The translations under genes were made by a program, and so were the position numbers. Shown piece after piece: positions 1 through 8,130 of a DNA stretch of 64,000 nucleotides; positions within the stretch are counted from its first letter, which is position 1, and each line of letters opens with the position of its first letter. Source of the DNA: Candidatus Dojkabacteria bacterium S2_J21 (GTDB lineage Bacteria > Patescibacteria > Dojkabacteria > SC72). Where the stretch lies: NCBI GenBank assembly GCA_019248085.1, contig JAEHHF010000003.1:1-64000 (forward strand), written 5' to 3'. The notes under the pieces were generated by a model. That model saw nothing but the letters and a program-made list of their open reading frames with translations. It did no database searches and was not told the DNA's origin.

Positions 1-614
1 AACAGGTTCTAATCCGAAATTCTTTCTTAATCTCTCTAAACCAAATTGATATACATCTGGCCATTTTCCTGGGGCAGCAAAAGAAGGAGCAAATGGAGAA
101 GACAGAGTTTGATAATCTTTTCTGGATCAGTGAAACCTTTTACAGTCTTACCATTCGCTTTGAACTCCGTAGAAGTTACTTTTTCGTAAAATGATTTATA
201 GAAATCAACATTAGGCTCATTTGTATCAGAATTTGTTTCAGAGTCCGTATTCTCTAAACCACTTTCATCATCTTCTTTGCCTTCCTCCGACTTTTCTTCT
301 GATTTATCACCAGCTCCGTCTTCCGATTCTTCATCTTCAGATTCATCTTCGTTTGATTCTTCACCATCTTCTTGAGCGTCTTCTTCGTTACTATCTTCAT
401 CAGTTTCATCTGAAGTATCATCATCAGAATCGGCATCCTGATCATTCGTGTCTTCATCTTCTTCTTCTTCAGAATTCTCGTCTGTGTCCTCAATATCATC
501 TTCTTCATTAGAGTCATATTCTTCGTTGTCATCTTCAGTTTCTTCAAACTCAAAATTCCCGTTAAGAATGCTATCTAGTTCGTCAGATGCAGATATTTCT
601 TCTTCTCTTGCCAT
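1..614 (-). CDS. Acidic scaffolding-like protein, frame disrupted near its 3' end, runs off the window
   Basis: The ATG at 614 has an AAGG ribosome site about 10 bases upstream. Residues 1-140 are nearly all Asp, Glu, Ser, Thr and Asn; a short normal segment follows (Phe-Lys-Ala-Asn-Gly-Lys, then Asp-Pro-Glu-Lys-Ile-Ile-Lys-Leu). This layout and the place after the portal resemble podovirus scaffolding proteins (inference). After about base 120 the frame turns into a Leu-rich tail and stops at 36, while another minus-strand frame is open to the window edge and reads like the N terminus of an S66 carboxypeptidase. So the 3' end is a frameshift, a recombination junction or an assembly join. Confidence 0.55.
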
Positions 615-632
615 TCAATTTACCTTTTTTAA

Positions 633-968
633 TTAGTTTTGTTGTTTCAAAATGTTTTGTCTTAGGTCTTTAGACTCTGCAAGTCTATTTGTTAAAACCT
701 CTAACTGAACAGCTCTAGATTCTAAAAAGCCTTTAACTTTTTTTAGCAACCTAAGTTGTTCAATTATTTGTTCTTCTGTTTCATCACTAACTGAGTCGCA
801 TAATTTACTAGACAACTCAATCATTTCAGAACCAAAAATAGTTTCATGAAAAACATCAGTGAAATCTCTAGAATTTATAATTTTATGAAACTTTTTCTCA
901 ATCTCAATTTGTTCATCAAGACTTTGTATTTCAGCTTCTATAGACTCTAAACTTATTTCGTAAGACAT
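633..968 (-). CDS. Hypothetical helical protein in the head-gene block
   Basis: 111 residues from the ATG at 968, which has AAAGG about 10 bases upstream; an in-frame ATG at 992 lacks such a site. The protein is charged and predicted mostly helical, with long stretches fit for a coiled coil. It lies between the portal-side gene and the acidic scaffold-like gene, so a minor head or assembly role is possible. I do not recognise a family. Confidence 0.65.
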   Translation of the reverse strand: MSYEISLESIEAEIQSLDEQIEIEKKFHKIINSRDFTDVFHETIFGSEMIELSSKLCDSVSDETEEQIIEQLRLLKKVKGFLESRAVQLEVLTNRLAESKDLRQNILKQQN

Positions 969-1044
969 TTCTCGTAAACCTTTTGTATGCATTTTGTGAG
1001 TATATTGTATATACTCTAACCTTAATCTTTAATTAATGGTTATT

Positions 1045-1491
1045 TTAAACCATTCCAAGCCCTGAATTATCAACATAATCCATTTCATTGTTTATTTCAT
1101 CTTCTGTGTCATTCATTGCATAATTCTGAGCATATGATGTATCTTCGTCTCTCATAGCGCCAGATTGAGATGAATCTCTACCTTCAGAATATCTCAATGC
1201 TTCACTAAAACCAAGATCAATGCCTTCATTTAATCCTTCACGCATTCCAACGCTTCTACCATAATCAATAGCACCTTTTTCTCTATTAATAATTTCTTGA
1301 TTAACTGATTGTTGATGAGCAATCTCTTGGATAGCTTCTTGCTTTGCTTGATTTCTTATGTCGTTTACAATATTATTGTTATATCTCTCAAGAGCTATAT
1401 TTGGCTTAGCTACAAACTTTTCTTCTTGCACTGGCGCTTGTTGAGCGCCCTGTATCATTCCTAAACCTTCTTGATTCATCTCTTCTTCCAT
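1045..1491 (-). CDS. Hypothetical protein next to the portal gene
   Basis: 148 residues. The ATG at 1491 follows AAGGAG and lies two bases after the portal stop, so the two are probably translationally coupled. The N-terminal third is rich in Gln and Glu, the middle is helical, and the end is Asn/Asp rich. No known motif is seen. Position suggests a head or scaffold accessory protein (inference only). Confidence 0.65.
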   Translation of the reverse strand: MEEEMNQEGLGMIQGAQQAPVQEEKFVAKPNIALERYNNNIVNDIRNQAKQEAIQEIAHQQSVNQEIINREKGAIDYGRSVGMREGLNEGIDLGFSEALRYSEGRDSSQSGAMRDEDTSYAQNYAMNDTEDEINNEMDYVDNSGLGMV

Positions 1492-1493
1492 AA

Positions 1494-3800
1494 TTATTCT
1501 CCTTTTTTGGTTAAAGCGCCAGTTAGTTGTGCTTCTAGTTGTTTGATTCTTAACATCATTTCTTGTTTTGTCATTTCAATATCTGCATCATCAAGCTTTT
1601 CTTTTCTTCTTGTATCGAAATCTATAGCTCTATCTTCAAGCTCTCTAGCTCTTTTAGCACCAGTTTGAGAATCAACAAAGTCTTTTGCAAGCATATCAGC
1701 TTCTTCTTCTAGTTTTCTAGTTCTAGCAGCTGACTCAGCTGTTTGTTGTTGTCTTAATAAGTTTTGTGATTGTTTGTTCTCAACATCTTTCTCATTTTCA
1801 ACAACCCTAGATATTCTCTCATTAATTCTTGAATCAACTTCTTCAATATCTTTTTTAGCTTTTTCAATTTTAAGTCTTTGCTCTTCAATCTGCATATCCA
1901 TAAGTTCTTGTTGTTTTGGATCAGGCTGAGGCTCAAAGCTCTCAAACTCTCTAGCTAAATCATATTGACCTTTTAGTTTCAATATTCTAGCCCATATCTT
2001 TCTAGACAACTTAGGACTCATTGTTTGTTGACCTGTTTGCAGAACCATAGCTAAATCTTGAGCTATTGCATTATTTGTCTCAGGAGTTTGAATATCAATT
2101 GTAATATCATGAGCGCCGGTTAAGTCATCTCTATTTATCTTAACATACTCTTGATTTGTATTTCTAACAATCTCTTCTTCTGATAGGAACTCAGCATTCA
2201 TAGCTATAATCAATCTAGCGGCGTCTACAAGCATCGAAGTTATTCTTCTTAATACTGATGCATCTCTTTTGCTATTTGAGCTATCTATTCGTCTCTGAGC
2301 ATTAACGCTGATGCCATTTGTACTATTATTGTTTAATGTTGTACCAGACATTGCTTCAGCATCTGCAATCTGAGCACTTATCCACTGTAGCGCAATAGGA
2401 TTAACAGGATTTACATTATTTTTGAATATTGCATTCTTTGGATTCATTCCACTTCTAAAGAATACTGTTTTACCTAATCTATAGTTTTCTCTTTCTACTG
2501 GACTCGGGAAGAATGTTTCATCTATGAACTCTTGATTTACTGCATCTAGCGCCATAATATCTTGTATAGCTCTAGTAGTCTTACCAACAGCTTCTTGATT
2601 CTCTTCAAGCAACACTGCATCTGGCTCTCCCATTACTTCACGCTTAACAGGCATATATTTAGCTATTACATATGGAATCTTTTTATGACCAAAAGGATTT
2701 TCTTCTAATCTTACTAATACTCCACCAACCCATGTAGCTACTATAGGAACAGTATTACCATCATTATTAATATCCCAGAACCCCCAATAATCATAAGCTT
2801 TTAATTTAACTCTTGATTTTCCAGACAACTTAGAATTTCTGGCGCTTTCACCATGATACTCAGAATACTGATACTCTTCTTTATTTTTATCTATAAACTC
2901 TATGTTTTTATATATACCTCTAGCTTTAATCTCTTTTGTAATAACTTCAACTCCATCAGGACCAACAGTTTTTACTTCAATTTCTTCTTCTTTGTATTCT
3001 TGCTTTTTTAATTCAGAGAAGCTTATTGGATACTCTTCAATTAAGAACTGAGCTTTTTCTATATCACCTTCACATGTTGTATCAATGATAATGTTTGCAC
3101 TATTTCTAACTTCAATTGTTGGATGATTTACTATAAGCTTTTCAACTTCTACATCTACAAGCTCCGTGCCTTTTTGCATTGGCTCACCAGTTTCAAGCAT
3201 TGCCTGCATTTCTTCAGGTGACATTTGTCCAGCTTGAACTAGTTGAACCATCATATCATATGACTCTTCAGCTGATGCATACACAGGTCGCTCTTGTTGC
3301 TCTATACCTATTCCGTATTCAGTTTTCCAACCAACTTTACATATTACAGAACCTTCATCAACATCTGTTCGGACAATCTCTTCAACCAATTTATCTATCT
3401 TTATTTTATGTCTAAATTGATAATTTAGTAATATCTGATTTTGTTCAGCTGATTTATGATCTTCTGGTCCAACACCCTTGATATCAAACAGATCTTGAGT
3501 CCCCAATATAGCATCTTCTAAAGCTGCATATTTGTACTCATTTTGTTTTCTAACAAGCTTTGGTCTAGTTGTACTCTTACCAGGTTTTACTTTCTCAATC
3601 TCTTTGCCACCATTTCTAATCTCTTCATATCTTAGAAGATTTTCTCTATTTGTAGTTTGGAAATGTGCTGAGTTGGTTCTATCTGTTTCTAGATCATCGA
3701 ATGTAGGTTCGTTCTTCCAGCTTGTTAACTTAGCTGGCGCTCCATTGGATTTACCTTTATAGAGTGCATCCATATTATTACCAGGTTTTTTCTTTGCCAT
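1494..3800 (-). CDS. Portal protein, P22/podovirus type
   Basis: 768 residues from the ATG at 3800 with AGGA upstream. Length and the run of features fit P22-like portals: a basic Gly/Asn-rich N terminus, a core with many Trp, Tyr and Gly residues around 330-420, a conserved-looking segment near 440-560 (Pro-Glu-Arg loops and an Asn-rich tunnel-loop-like stretch), then a long Gln/Glu/Lys coiled-coil C terminus from about 650. The portal forms the dodecameric ring at one capsid vertex through which DNA enters and leaves. It heads the head-gene block read leftwards. Identification is from overall pattern, not a diagnostic motif. Confidence 0.75.
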   Translation of the reverse strand: MAKKKPGNNMDALYKGKSNGAPAKLTSWKNEPTFDDLETDRTNSAHFQTTNRENLLRYEEIRNGGKEIEKVKPGKSTTRPKLVRKQNEYKYAALEDAILGTQDLFDIKGVGPEDHKSAEQNQILLNYQFRHKIKIDKLVEEIVRTDVDEGSVICKVGWKTEYGIGIEQQERPVYASAEESYDMMVQLVQAGQMSPEEMQAMLETGEPMQKGTELVDVEVEKLIVNHPTIEVRNSANIIIDTTCEGDIEKAQFLIEEYPISFSELKKQEYKEEEIEVKTVGPDGVEVITKEIKARGIYKNIEFIDKNKEEYQYSEYHGESARNSKLSGKSRVKLKAYDYWGFWDINNDGNTVPIVATWVGGVLVRLEENPFGHKKIPYVIAKYMPVKREVMGEPDAVLLEENQEAVGKTTRAIQDIMALDAVNQEFIDETFFPSPVERENYRLGKTVFFRSGMNPKNAIFKNNVNPVNPIALQWISAQIADAEAMSGTTLNNNSTNGISVNAQRRIDSSNSKRDASVLRRITSMLVDAARLIIAMNAEFLSEEEIVRNTNQEYVKINRDDLTGAHDITIDIQTPETNNAIAQDLAMVLQTGQQTMSPKLSRKIWARILKLKGQYDLAREFESFEPQPDPKQQELMDMQIEEQRLKIEKAKKDIEEVDSRINERISRVVENEKDVENKQSQNLLRQQQTAESAARTRKLEEEADMLAKDFVDSQTGAKRARELEDRAIDFDTRRKEKLDDADIEMTKQEMMLRIKQLEAQLTGALTKKGE

Positions 3801-3894
3801 GTTAATCCTATTTTAGTTAATTGTATTAATAGATTATACATTTCTATTTTACATAGTGTATTTAAAATCTATTTAATACAATCTTAAGTGAAGT

Positions 3895-4317
3895 TTAGCC
3901 GATAATTTTTTTAAGATCAGTTATATTTAATTTATGGAAGAATTTATCGAAATGATTTTTTTCAAATACATTTGACTTTTGAATACCATATTTTTCACAA
4001 AGCTCATTTATTAATTCTGATAAACTAATCATTTGTTGATTTGTAAAGTCTCTTTTACCAATAAGCATAATAGCTATCGAATCTATATTAGCTCCTCTTG
4101 TGTGCGAACCAGCCATAGACACAGGTCTTCCAAGCTCAACAGCACCATCTTTTACATTTGACTCATATTCATCACTTCTATATACTTTACCATTGCATAT
4201 CACATAATGACATCCAATCGTCCTATATCCTCGTTCGATATCTTCATATCTAATCTTGTTTGCATTACCATACTCAGCGCCAGAGTTCATGATAATAATC
4301 TTATTTATCTCTCTCAT
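3895..4317 (-). CDS. N-acetylmuramoyl-L-alanine amidase-like protein (T7 lysozyme fold), zinc site altered
   Basis: 140 residues; ATG at 4317 directly follows the stop of the upstream gene, with GGAG in that gene's end. Features of the Amidase_2/T7 lysozyme family: Gly-Tyr then Cys-His-Tyr-Val-Ile near 30-40, Ala-Gly-Ser-His near 69-72, Ala-Asn-Ile-Asp-Ser-Ile-Ala-Ile near 76-83, and a Phe-Thr-Asn-Gln-Gln helix after 91. The family's first zinc ligand (His in the first strand) is Asn11 here, and the C-terminal Cys ligand is missing; His122 and His128 remain. It may be inactive or act as a regulator, as T7 lysozyme does on its RNA polymerase (inference). A separate endolysin exists at 7531-8130. 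Confidence 0.65.
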   Translation of the reverse strand: MREINKIIIMNSGAEYGNANKIRYEDIERGYRTIGCHYVICNGKVYRSDEYESNVKDGAVELGRPVSMAGSHTRGANIDSIAIMLIGKRDFTNQQMISLSELINELCEKYGIQKSNVFEKNHFDKFFHKLNITDLKKIIG

Positions 4318-4989
4318 TTATATTGTTCTCCATTTTTTATTGAAATCTTTGTTGTTATGATACCAAATAATATTTTCTTGAAGTTCTTCTGAGTAATATC
4401 TATCAACATCTGTTCTGCATGCATGAACTTGTTGATCTTCGTTGTCCCACTCTGAGAAATCATGAAATATTATTTTGTTTTCATATCTAGATACAATTTC
4501 TGGAAAATTAACTAATGCTTTAGTATCACCACTAATAATGATGCTATTTTTATTGTCTGAAACTATTAACCCATAACACTCAACATGATGACTTGTTTTT
4601 ATTGAGTCTAGCTTTAATCCGTTATATATAATTCCATTTGATAACTTATGCAAATCAATATACTTTTTCATATCTTTTAGATACAAGTTAAGTTCATCTG
4701 CAACTTCATTAAATGATAATATGTTTAATTTAATATTATGCATGAAATACATATAAAATATTAATGTTTTTAATGAACCAACATGATCATCATCCATATG
4801 TGATATGTAAACATTTCTTAGCATTTTTATATCTATTTCATCGTGATAATCATTTAACTTTCTCAATTCTGCATAAACAGAATATCCACAATCAAACAGA
4901 ATATATTCTGAACCTTCTTCAATTAAAAATGAGCTATTTACTGATTCAAAATCAAAAGCTCCACCATTACCAATTTGTTTTACTCTCAT
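4318..4989 (-). CDS. Metallo-beta-lactamase-fold hydrolase
   Basis: 223 residues from the ATG at 4989, chosen because AGGA lies just upstream; an ATG at 5058 has no clear site. The start shows the Gly-Asn-Gly-Gly-Ala-Phe-Asp strand typical of this fold. The metal-binding loop is Ser-His-Met-Asp-Asp-Asp-His-Val-Gly-Ser, matching HxDxDH as in ComEC-like members; later ligands are likely in Ser-Gly-Asp-Thr and His-Asp. Such enzymes cleave phosphodiesters, cyclic nucleotides or other esters. Phage members include the anti-Pycsar enzyme Apyc1, so counter-defence is possible but not shown. It abuts the amidase-like gene. Confidence 0.7.
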   Translation of the reverse strand: MRVKQIGNGGAFDFESVNSSFLIEEGSEYILFDCGYSVYAELRKLNDYHDEIDIKMLRNVYISHMDDDHVGSLKTLIFYMYFMHNIKLNILSFNEVADELNLYLKDMKKYIDLHKLSNGIIYNGLKLDSIKTSHHVECYGLIVSDNKNSIIISGDTKALVNFPEIVSRYENKIIFHDFSEWDNEDQQVHACRTDVDRYYSEELQENIIWYHNNKDFNKKWRTI

Positions 4990-5105
4990 ACTATTCCTAT
5001 TTATTTTAAGATGCGCATATTGTACTTTGTGATTTATTAATTTTAGCTTTTGCTTCATTTTCTAAAGCGCCAGGTTGAAAGTAAACCATGACGCTATGAT
5101 TTTAT

Positions 5106-5825
5106 TTATTTAGTGAACTTTAGATTTGCACATTCTGCTAATGTCATTCTCATGAATACCGATAATTCTTTTCCTTCTGTTTTTAAAGTCTGGTAATACC
5201 ATTCTTTACCAGCTTGTGTTTTTATTTGTGCATCTGGATTCCATCCATGATCATCATTTCTAGTAGCATTCTCTTCTAATCTTTTAAGATATGCATATAT
5301 TGCTGATATCTTATTAGTTTGAGTTTCTTTGCCATTTGAACCAACTATTGTTACGCATCCACCTTGAAACAATGGTTCTATGAACTCATTTCTTTCTGTA
5401 TATATGTACCTAGCATTTTTTAATAGTGTATGGCTAACGCTCCATGCCTTTGCAAGACCAATTATACTTTTAGCTTTATTCTTAGGATTGAATGTTTCCT
5501 TACAAGCACTTATAAGCTTCTGAGTTGGAGAAAGATTTCTTCTTGTATTAAATGATTTTACAACAACCATAACATCTTCTTCTGTAAGATCATCATCAAG
5601 CTCTTTTGCCTTAATTCTTACTCCTGTAGCTAAGCATGCTTTTTGTCTACATCTACCATCTACTATTTTATTTCTCCATAATATAACTGGCTCTCTTAAT
5701 CCATTTTCTCTTATATCTTCTGTTAGAGCTGCTTGCTCAGCCATGTTAGCCATAGGAACTATTCCTGCTAGTTCTTCGTTTACTTCAAACGCTTCACCTT
5801 CTCTTAGCTCAATATATCTTGTCAT
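5106..5825 (-). CDS. ParB/Srx-domain DNA-binding protein
   Basis: 239 residues from the ATG at 5825 with AAGGAC upstream. Residues about 30-65 hold the ParB N-terminal pattern Gly-Leu-Arg-Glu-Pro-Val-Ile-Leu and Asp-Gly-Arg-Cys-Arg. Residues about 100-150 look like a helix-turn-helix region (Ser-Pro-Thr-Gln-Lys then Leu-Ala-Lys-Ala-Trp-Ser-Val-Ser). No ParA is visible nearby, so this is an orphan ParB-like regulator or partition factor. Upstream lies a large array of palindromic operator-like repeats (5890-6228), then a nested stem-loop element at 6444-6535. A second ParB-like gene is at 22500-23249. Confidence 0.75.
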   Translation of the reverse strand: MTRYIELREGEAFEVNEELAGIVPMANMAEQAALTEDIRENGLREPVILWRNKIVDGRCRQKACLATGVRIKAKELDDDLTEEDVMVVVKSFNTRRNLSPTQKLISACKETFNPKNKAKSIIGLAKAWSVSHTLLKNARYIYTERNEFIEPLFQGGCVTIVGSNGKETQTNKISAIYAYLKRLEENATRNDDHGWNPDAQIKTQAGKEWYYQTLKTEGKELSVFMRMTLAECANLKFTK

Positions 5826-5915
5826 TTCTTGTCCTTTTTTATTATATTTGTTTAACGATGTAATAATATATGATTTATACTTAATTCTGGCTTAATTTTG
5901 TCTGATTTTTTATTT

Positions 5916-5942
5916 AAATCAGACATTTGTCTGATTTTTTTT
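5916..5942 (+). terminator. Palindrome with T tract, terminator or operator
   Basis: AAATCAGACA at 5916-5925 pairs perfectly with TGTCTGATTT at 5928-5937, followed by a T run. A third GTCTGATT copy precedes it near 5900 and a GTCCGATTG variant is at about 6016. On the plus strand it would end transcription; because the same word is repeated it may equally be an operator of the ParB-like gene. Confidence 0.45.
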
Positions 5943-6064
5943 ATCAAAATAGGACAAATTTTTCCGATTGGCTATTTTAATTTTTACTACATGTTTTATT
6001 TATTATAATGTTTTGTCCGATTGAGTATTACTTGTCATACATTATGTTTATCATTTTGTCAATT

Positions 6065-6228
6065 TTGGTACCAATGGTACCATTGGTACCGTTTTATTTT
6101 TGTACCATTGGTACATAATTCGATACCATTTTTTTTGGTATCAATGATACCGTTTTGTTTGGTATCGAATTATTTTGACACCATCTTGATTTGGTGTCAT
6201 TGACACCGTTCTATTTTGGTGTCAAAAT
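6065..6228. promoter_or_regulatory. Three-block operator-like palindrome array upstream of the ParB-like gene
   Basis: Three consecutive blocks share the frame TTGGTnnCAnTGnnACCG followed by a T-rich stretch and another TTGGTnnC. The variable dinucleotides change together on both half-sites: GGTACC in 6065-6118, GGTATC/GATACC in 6119-6169, and GGTGTC/GACACC in 6173-6228. This is what dyad-symmetric protein sites with three altered specificities would look like. The array sits in the 813-base gap between 5825 and 6639 and faces the leftward ParB-like gene. Confidence 0.7.
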
Positions 6229-6348
6229 TTTCACAGACTTAGAGCTGACTTAAGAAAGTCTTTTTGTTGTCCGATATTTTTTAATGAGTATGCCATGAAA
6301 TCGAACATCTGTATTTTTGATTAAAATATTTATTTATTGATGTTTTTT

Positions 6349-6377
6349 GAAAAAAGGACACATATGTCTTTTTTTTA
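6349..6377. terminator. Bidirectional terminator-like hairpin
   Basis: A run of As, then GACA-CATA-TGTC, then a run of Ts (6351-6377). The A-flanked and T-flanked hairpin would work in both directions. It separates the operator array from the nested element at 6444-6535 in an otherwise gene-free stretch. Confidence 0.5.
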
Positions 6378-6443
6378 TATATATTAATATATATTATATG
6401 GATAGTCTTTTTTTATTTTAATAAACCAAAAAAACCCAAACCC

Positions 6444-6535
6444 CTACAACCACCGCTCGGAAACGCAGCACGGGAAATTGCGTAGCGTAGCGTAGCAATT
6501 TGACTAGTGCAAGTGCAACGAGAAGGTGGTTGTAG
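6444..6535 (-). repeat. Nested stem-loop element, type B, copy 1
   Basis: Outer stem CTACAACCACC (6444-6454) pairs perfectly with GGTGGTTGTAG (6525-6535). Inner stem AAATTGC (6475-6481) pairs with GCAATTT (6495-6501). The segments between outer and inner stems are 20 and 23 bases, the same lengths as in the copy at 52513-52613, and closely related to it when read on the minus strand (ACTAGTC next to the inner stem, CCCG on the other side). Small helices in these segments are maintained by different bases in the two copies (CTCG/CGAG here, CCTG/CAGG there). It lies between two regulator genes. Confidence 0.75.
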
Positions 6536-6638
6536 CATCAGCACGAAGTAGCGAAAAAAAGAAACATTGGATTTATTCTCAATAGAGCCAGTTAGGGATG
6601 GTACCTATGACACTATTATCTGGCGCTAGAGATAAATT

Positions 6639-7145
6639 TTAATTAATCTTTTTAGAACATGCTTCTTTATACATAAGCTCTTCTCTTTCCCAGTTATCTT
6701 GAGATACTACTAATCTTGGATTTATTATGTAGCATCCTCTTTTGTATCTAACAACAAGATCTTTTTCTCTTAGTGTTTTGTATGCTATTTTTATGTATTT
6801 CTTTTCTGTCTCAGTAAGAGTTGAATTATCAATATGTGTTATATTTGATTTTTTATAACCAAACTCATCAACATTATTTCTATTTTTCATTAACAATTTA
6901 AACATAAAACCTTCAGGTTTTGTCATATTTAAAAGCTCTTCTGTGTAATCCATACTGTGTGCCCTACTTTCTTTATTTTTGTTTCCACTTCCTACCATTA
7001 TGAACGATGGCTTCATTTTTCCATCATTTTCAACTACTAGCTTCTTTCCAGCAGGAAGAACTATTTGATGAGTCTTCATCATTTCATCTGATTCTAAGAT
7101 TCTATCCTGTATAATCTTATTATCAATTGAGGCAATCTTCTCCAT
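6639..7145 (-). CDS. Winged-helix RepL-like regulator or initiator, paralogue 1
   Basis: 168 residues; ATG at 7145 with AAGGAG upstream. Residues about 70-165 carry a MarR/RepL-like winged helix: Met-Thr-Lys-Pro-Glu, a long helix ending Phe-Lys-Leu-Leu-Met-Lys, then Leu-Thr-Glu-Thr-Glu-Lys-Lys-Tyr-Ile-Lys and a wing ending Tyr-Ile-Ile-Asn-Pro-Arg-Leu. Clearly related to 52782-53258 and more distantly to 45011-45598. Plasmid RepL proteins start replication; these could instead be autoregulators. Direct repeats at 7220-7268 lie upstream, and nested stem-loop elements lie on both sides (6444-6535 and 7417-7506). Confidence 0.7.
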   Translation of the reverse strand: MEKIASIDNKIIQDRILESDEMMKTHQIVLPAGKKLVVENDGKMKPSFIMVGSGNKNKESRAHSMDYTEELLNMTKPEGFMFKLLMKNRNNVDEFGYKKSNITHIDNSTLTETEKKYIKIAYKTLREKDLVVRYKRGCYIINPRLVVSQDNWEREELMYKEACSKKIN

Positions 7146-7219
7146 TGTCTCTCCTTTTTATTTATTTAATCATCAAACTTTCTTATTGTACACAATCTAA
7201 GCTTAAAGATAGGTGAACG

Positions 7220-7268
7220 AATCACCCCCTTATCTCACTCGATAAGGTACTAAATCACCCCCTTATCT
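7220..7268. promoter_or_regulatory. Direct-repeat operator upstream of winged-helix gene 6639-7145
   Basis: Two exact copies of AATCACCCCCTTATCT at 7220-7235 and 7253-7268, 33 bases apart (about three helical turns), with an inverted partial copy GATAAGG between them. They lie in the leader of the leftward winged-helix gene and look like an autoregulatory operator or iterons. They share no sequence with the repeats at the paralogous genes. Confidence 0.7.
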
Positions 7269-7416
7269 ATTTAAATAAACATCGAGTTTATCGAGACTAT
7301 TTGATTTTTCCTTCTATAAGAATTATATAGGAAGCTTTTCTTAGCGCCAGCTAGAGATGCTGATTGTATTTTCGTTTTGATTTTTTTGTCCAGACTGGAC
7401 GGTTTTATACTCATGT

Positions 7417-7506
7417 AAGCCAGCTTTGTGCACCGCTCTCGAAAATTTTTTACTACGCACTCCGTGCTTCGTAAAATAATTTTCTCGTTTGCGCCCATGC
7501 TGGCTT
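7417..7506 (+). repeat. Nested stem-loop element, type A, copy 1
   Basis: Outer stem AAGCCAGC (7417-7424) pairs with GCTGGCTT (7499-7506). After an 8-base spacer comes CCGCTCTC (7433-7440), inner stem GAAAATT (7441-7447), a loop with its own small hairpin, inner stem AATTTTC (7478-7484), TCGTTTG (7485-7491) and a 7-base spacer. Copies at 22409, 44349 and 45604 have exactly the same spacing and conserved words but different stem sequences. It lies between the endolysin gene and the operator of the winged-helix gene. Confidence 0.8.
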
Positions 7507-7530
7507 AATGGTTAAGGATTATGAAGATGT

Positions 7531-8130
7531 TTATGCTTCTGTTATTTTAGTTGATGTATTTATATCTATTGTTGTTAATGCTATCTGGCGCTTATCATAG
7601 TTTCTAAATGATTCAAATACTGATTTATCATATGCAGATATGTTTACTTCATTATTTTGATTTCCACCAACACATAATAGCTTACCATCTTTTCGTTTAC
7701 CAACAACGATACACACATGTCCGCCACCTACCCTTGATTTAACAGCTATTGAACCAAGACTTGGCTCATTTACTGCATAACCAAAGTTAGACCACTCCTT
7801 GGCTCTCTCAGGTACCTTTATACCATGATCTATTCCAGCTTGCTTCATCACCCATGATATAAACGAGGCACACCAGGAAACTTCATCCTCGGTATATTTA
7901 CCAGCTGTTGTTGCATGATACTCCAATACTCTGGCGCTATGTAGCTTACCAGGTACTTCATATATCCCAACCTCTTTTAGTGCTATCTTTACATACCCTG
8001 GCGCTTCTAATGCATCTATAGCTGCTTTAGTTTCACCACCTAAATCTCCATCTGCACCAAACTTTGGAAGTTTAGCGCCTACCTGTAATAGATAATTCTG
8101 TAATTGTTTAACTGTGTTTTTATTTCTCAT
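7531..8130 (-). CDS. Endolysin, peptidoglycan-binding plus CHAP-like amidase domain
   Basis: 199 residues. Residues 5-45 resemble a peptidoglycan-binding domain (Phe-Gly-Ala-Asp-Gly-Asp-Leu-Gly-Gly-Glu-Thr). The catalytic part has Ser-Trp-Cys-Ala-Ser-Phe-Ile-Ser-Trp-Val near 83-92, holding the nucleophilic Cys, and Gly-Gly-Gly-His-Val near 135-139, holding the His; this is the TIGR02594/CHAP-type pattern. It degrades the cell wall at the end of infection. Its start overlaps the stop of the holin-like gene by one base (TAATG), so the two are coupled. Confidence 0.85.
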   Translation of the reverse strand: MRNKNTVKQLQNYLLQVGAKLPKFGADGDLGGETKAAIDALEAPGYVKIALKEVGIYEVPGKLHSARVLEYHATTAGKYTEDEVSWCASFISWVMKQAGIDHGIKVPERAKEWSNFGYAVNEPSLGSIAVKSRVGGGHVCIVVGKRKDGKLLCVGGNQNNEVNISAYDKSVFESFRNYDKRQIALTTIDINTSTKITEA

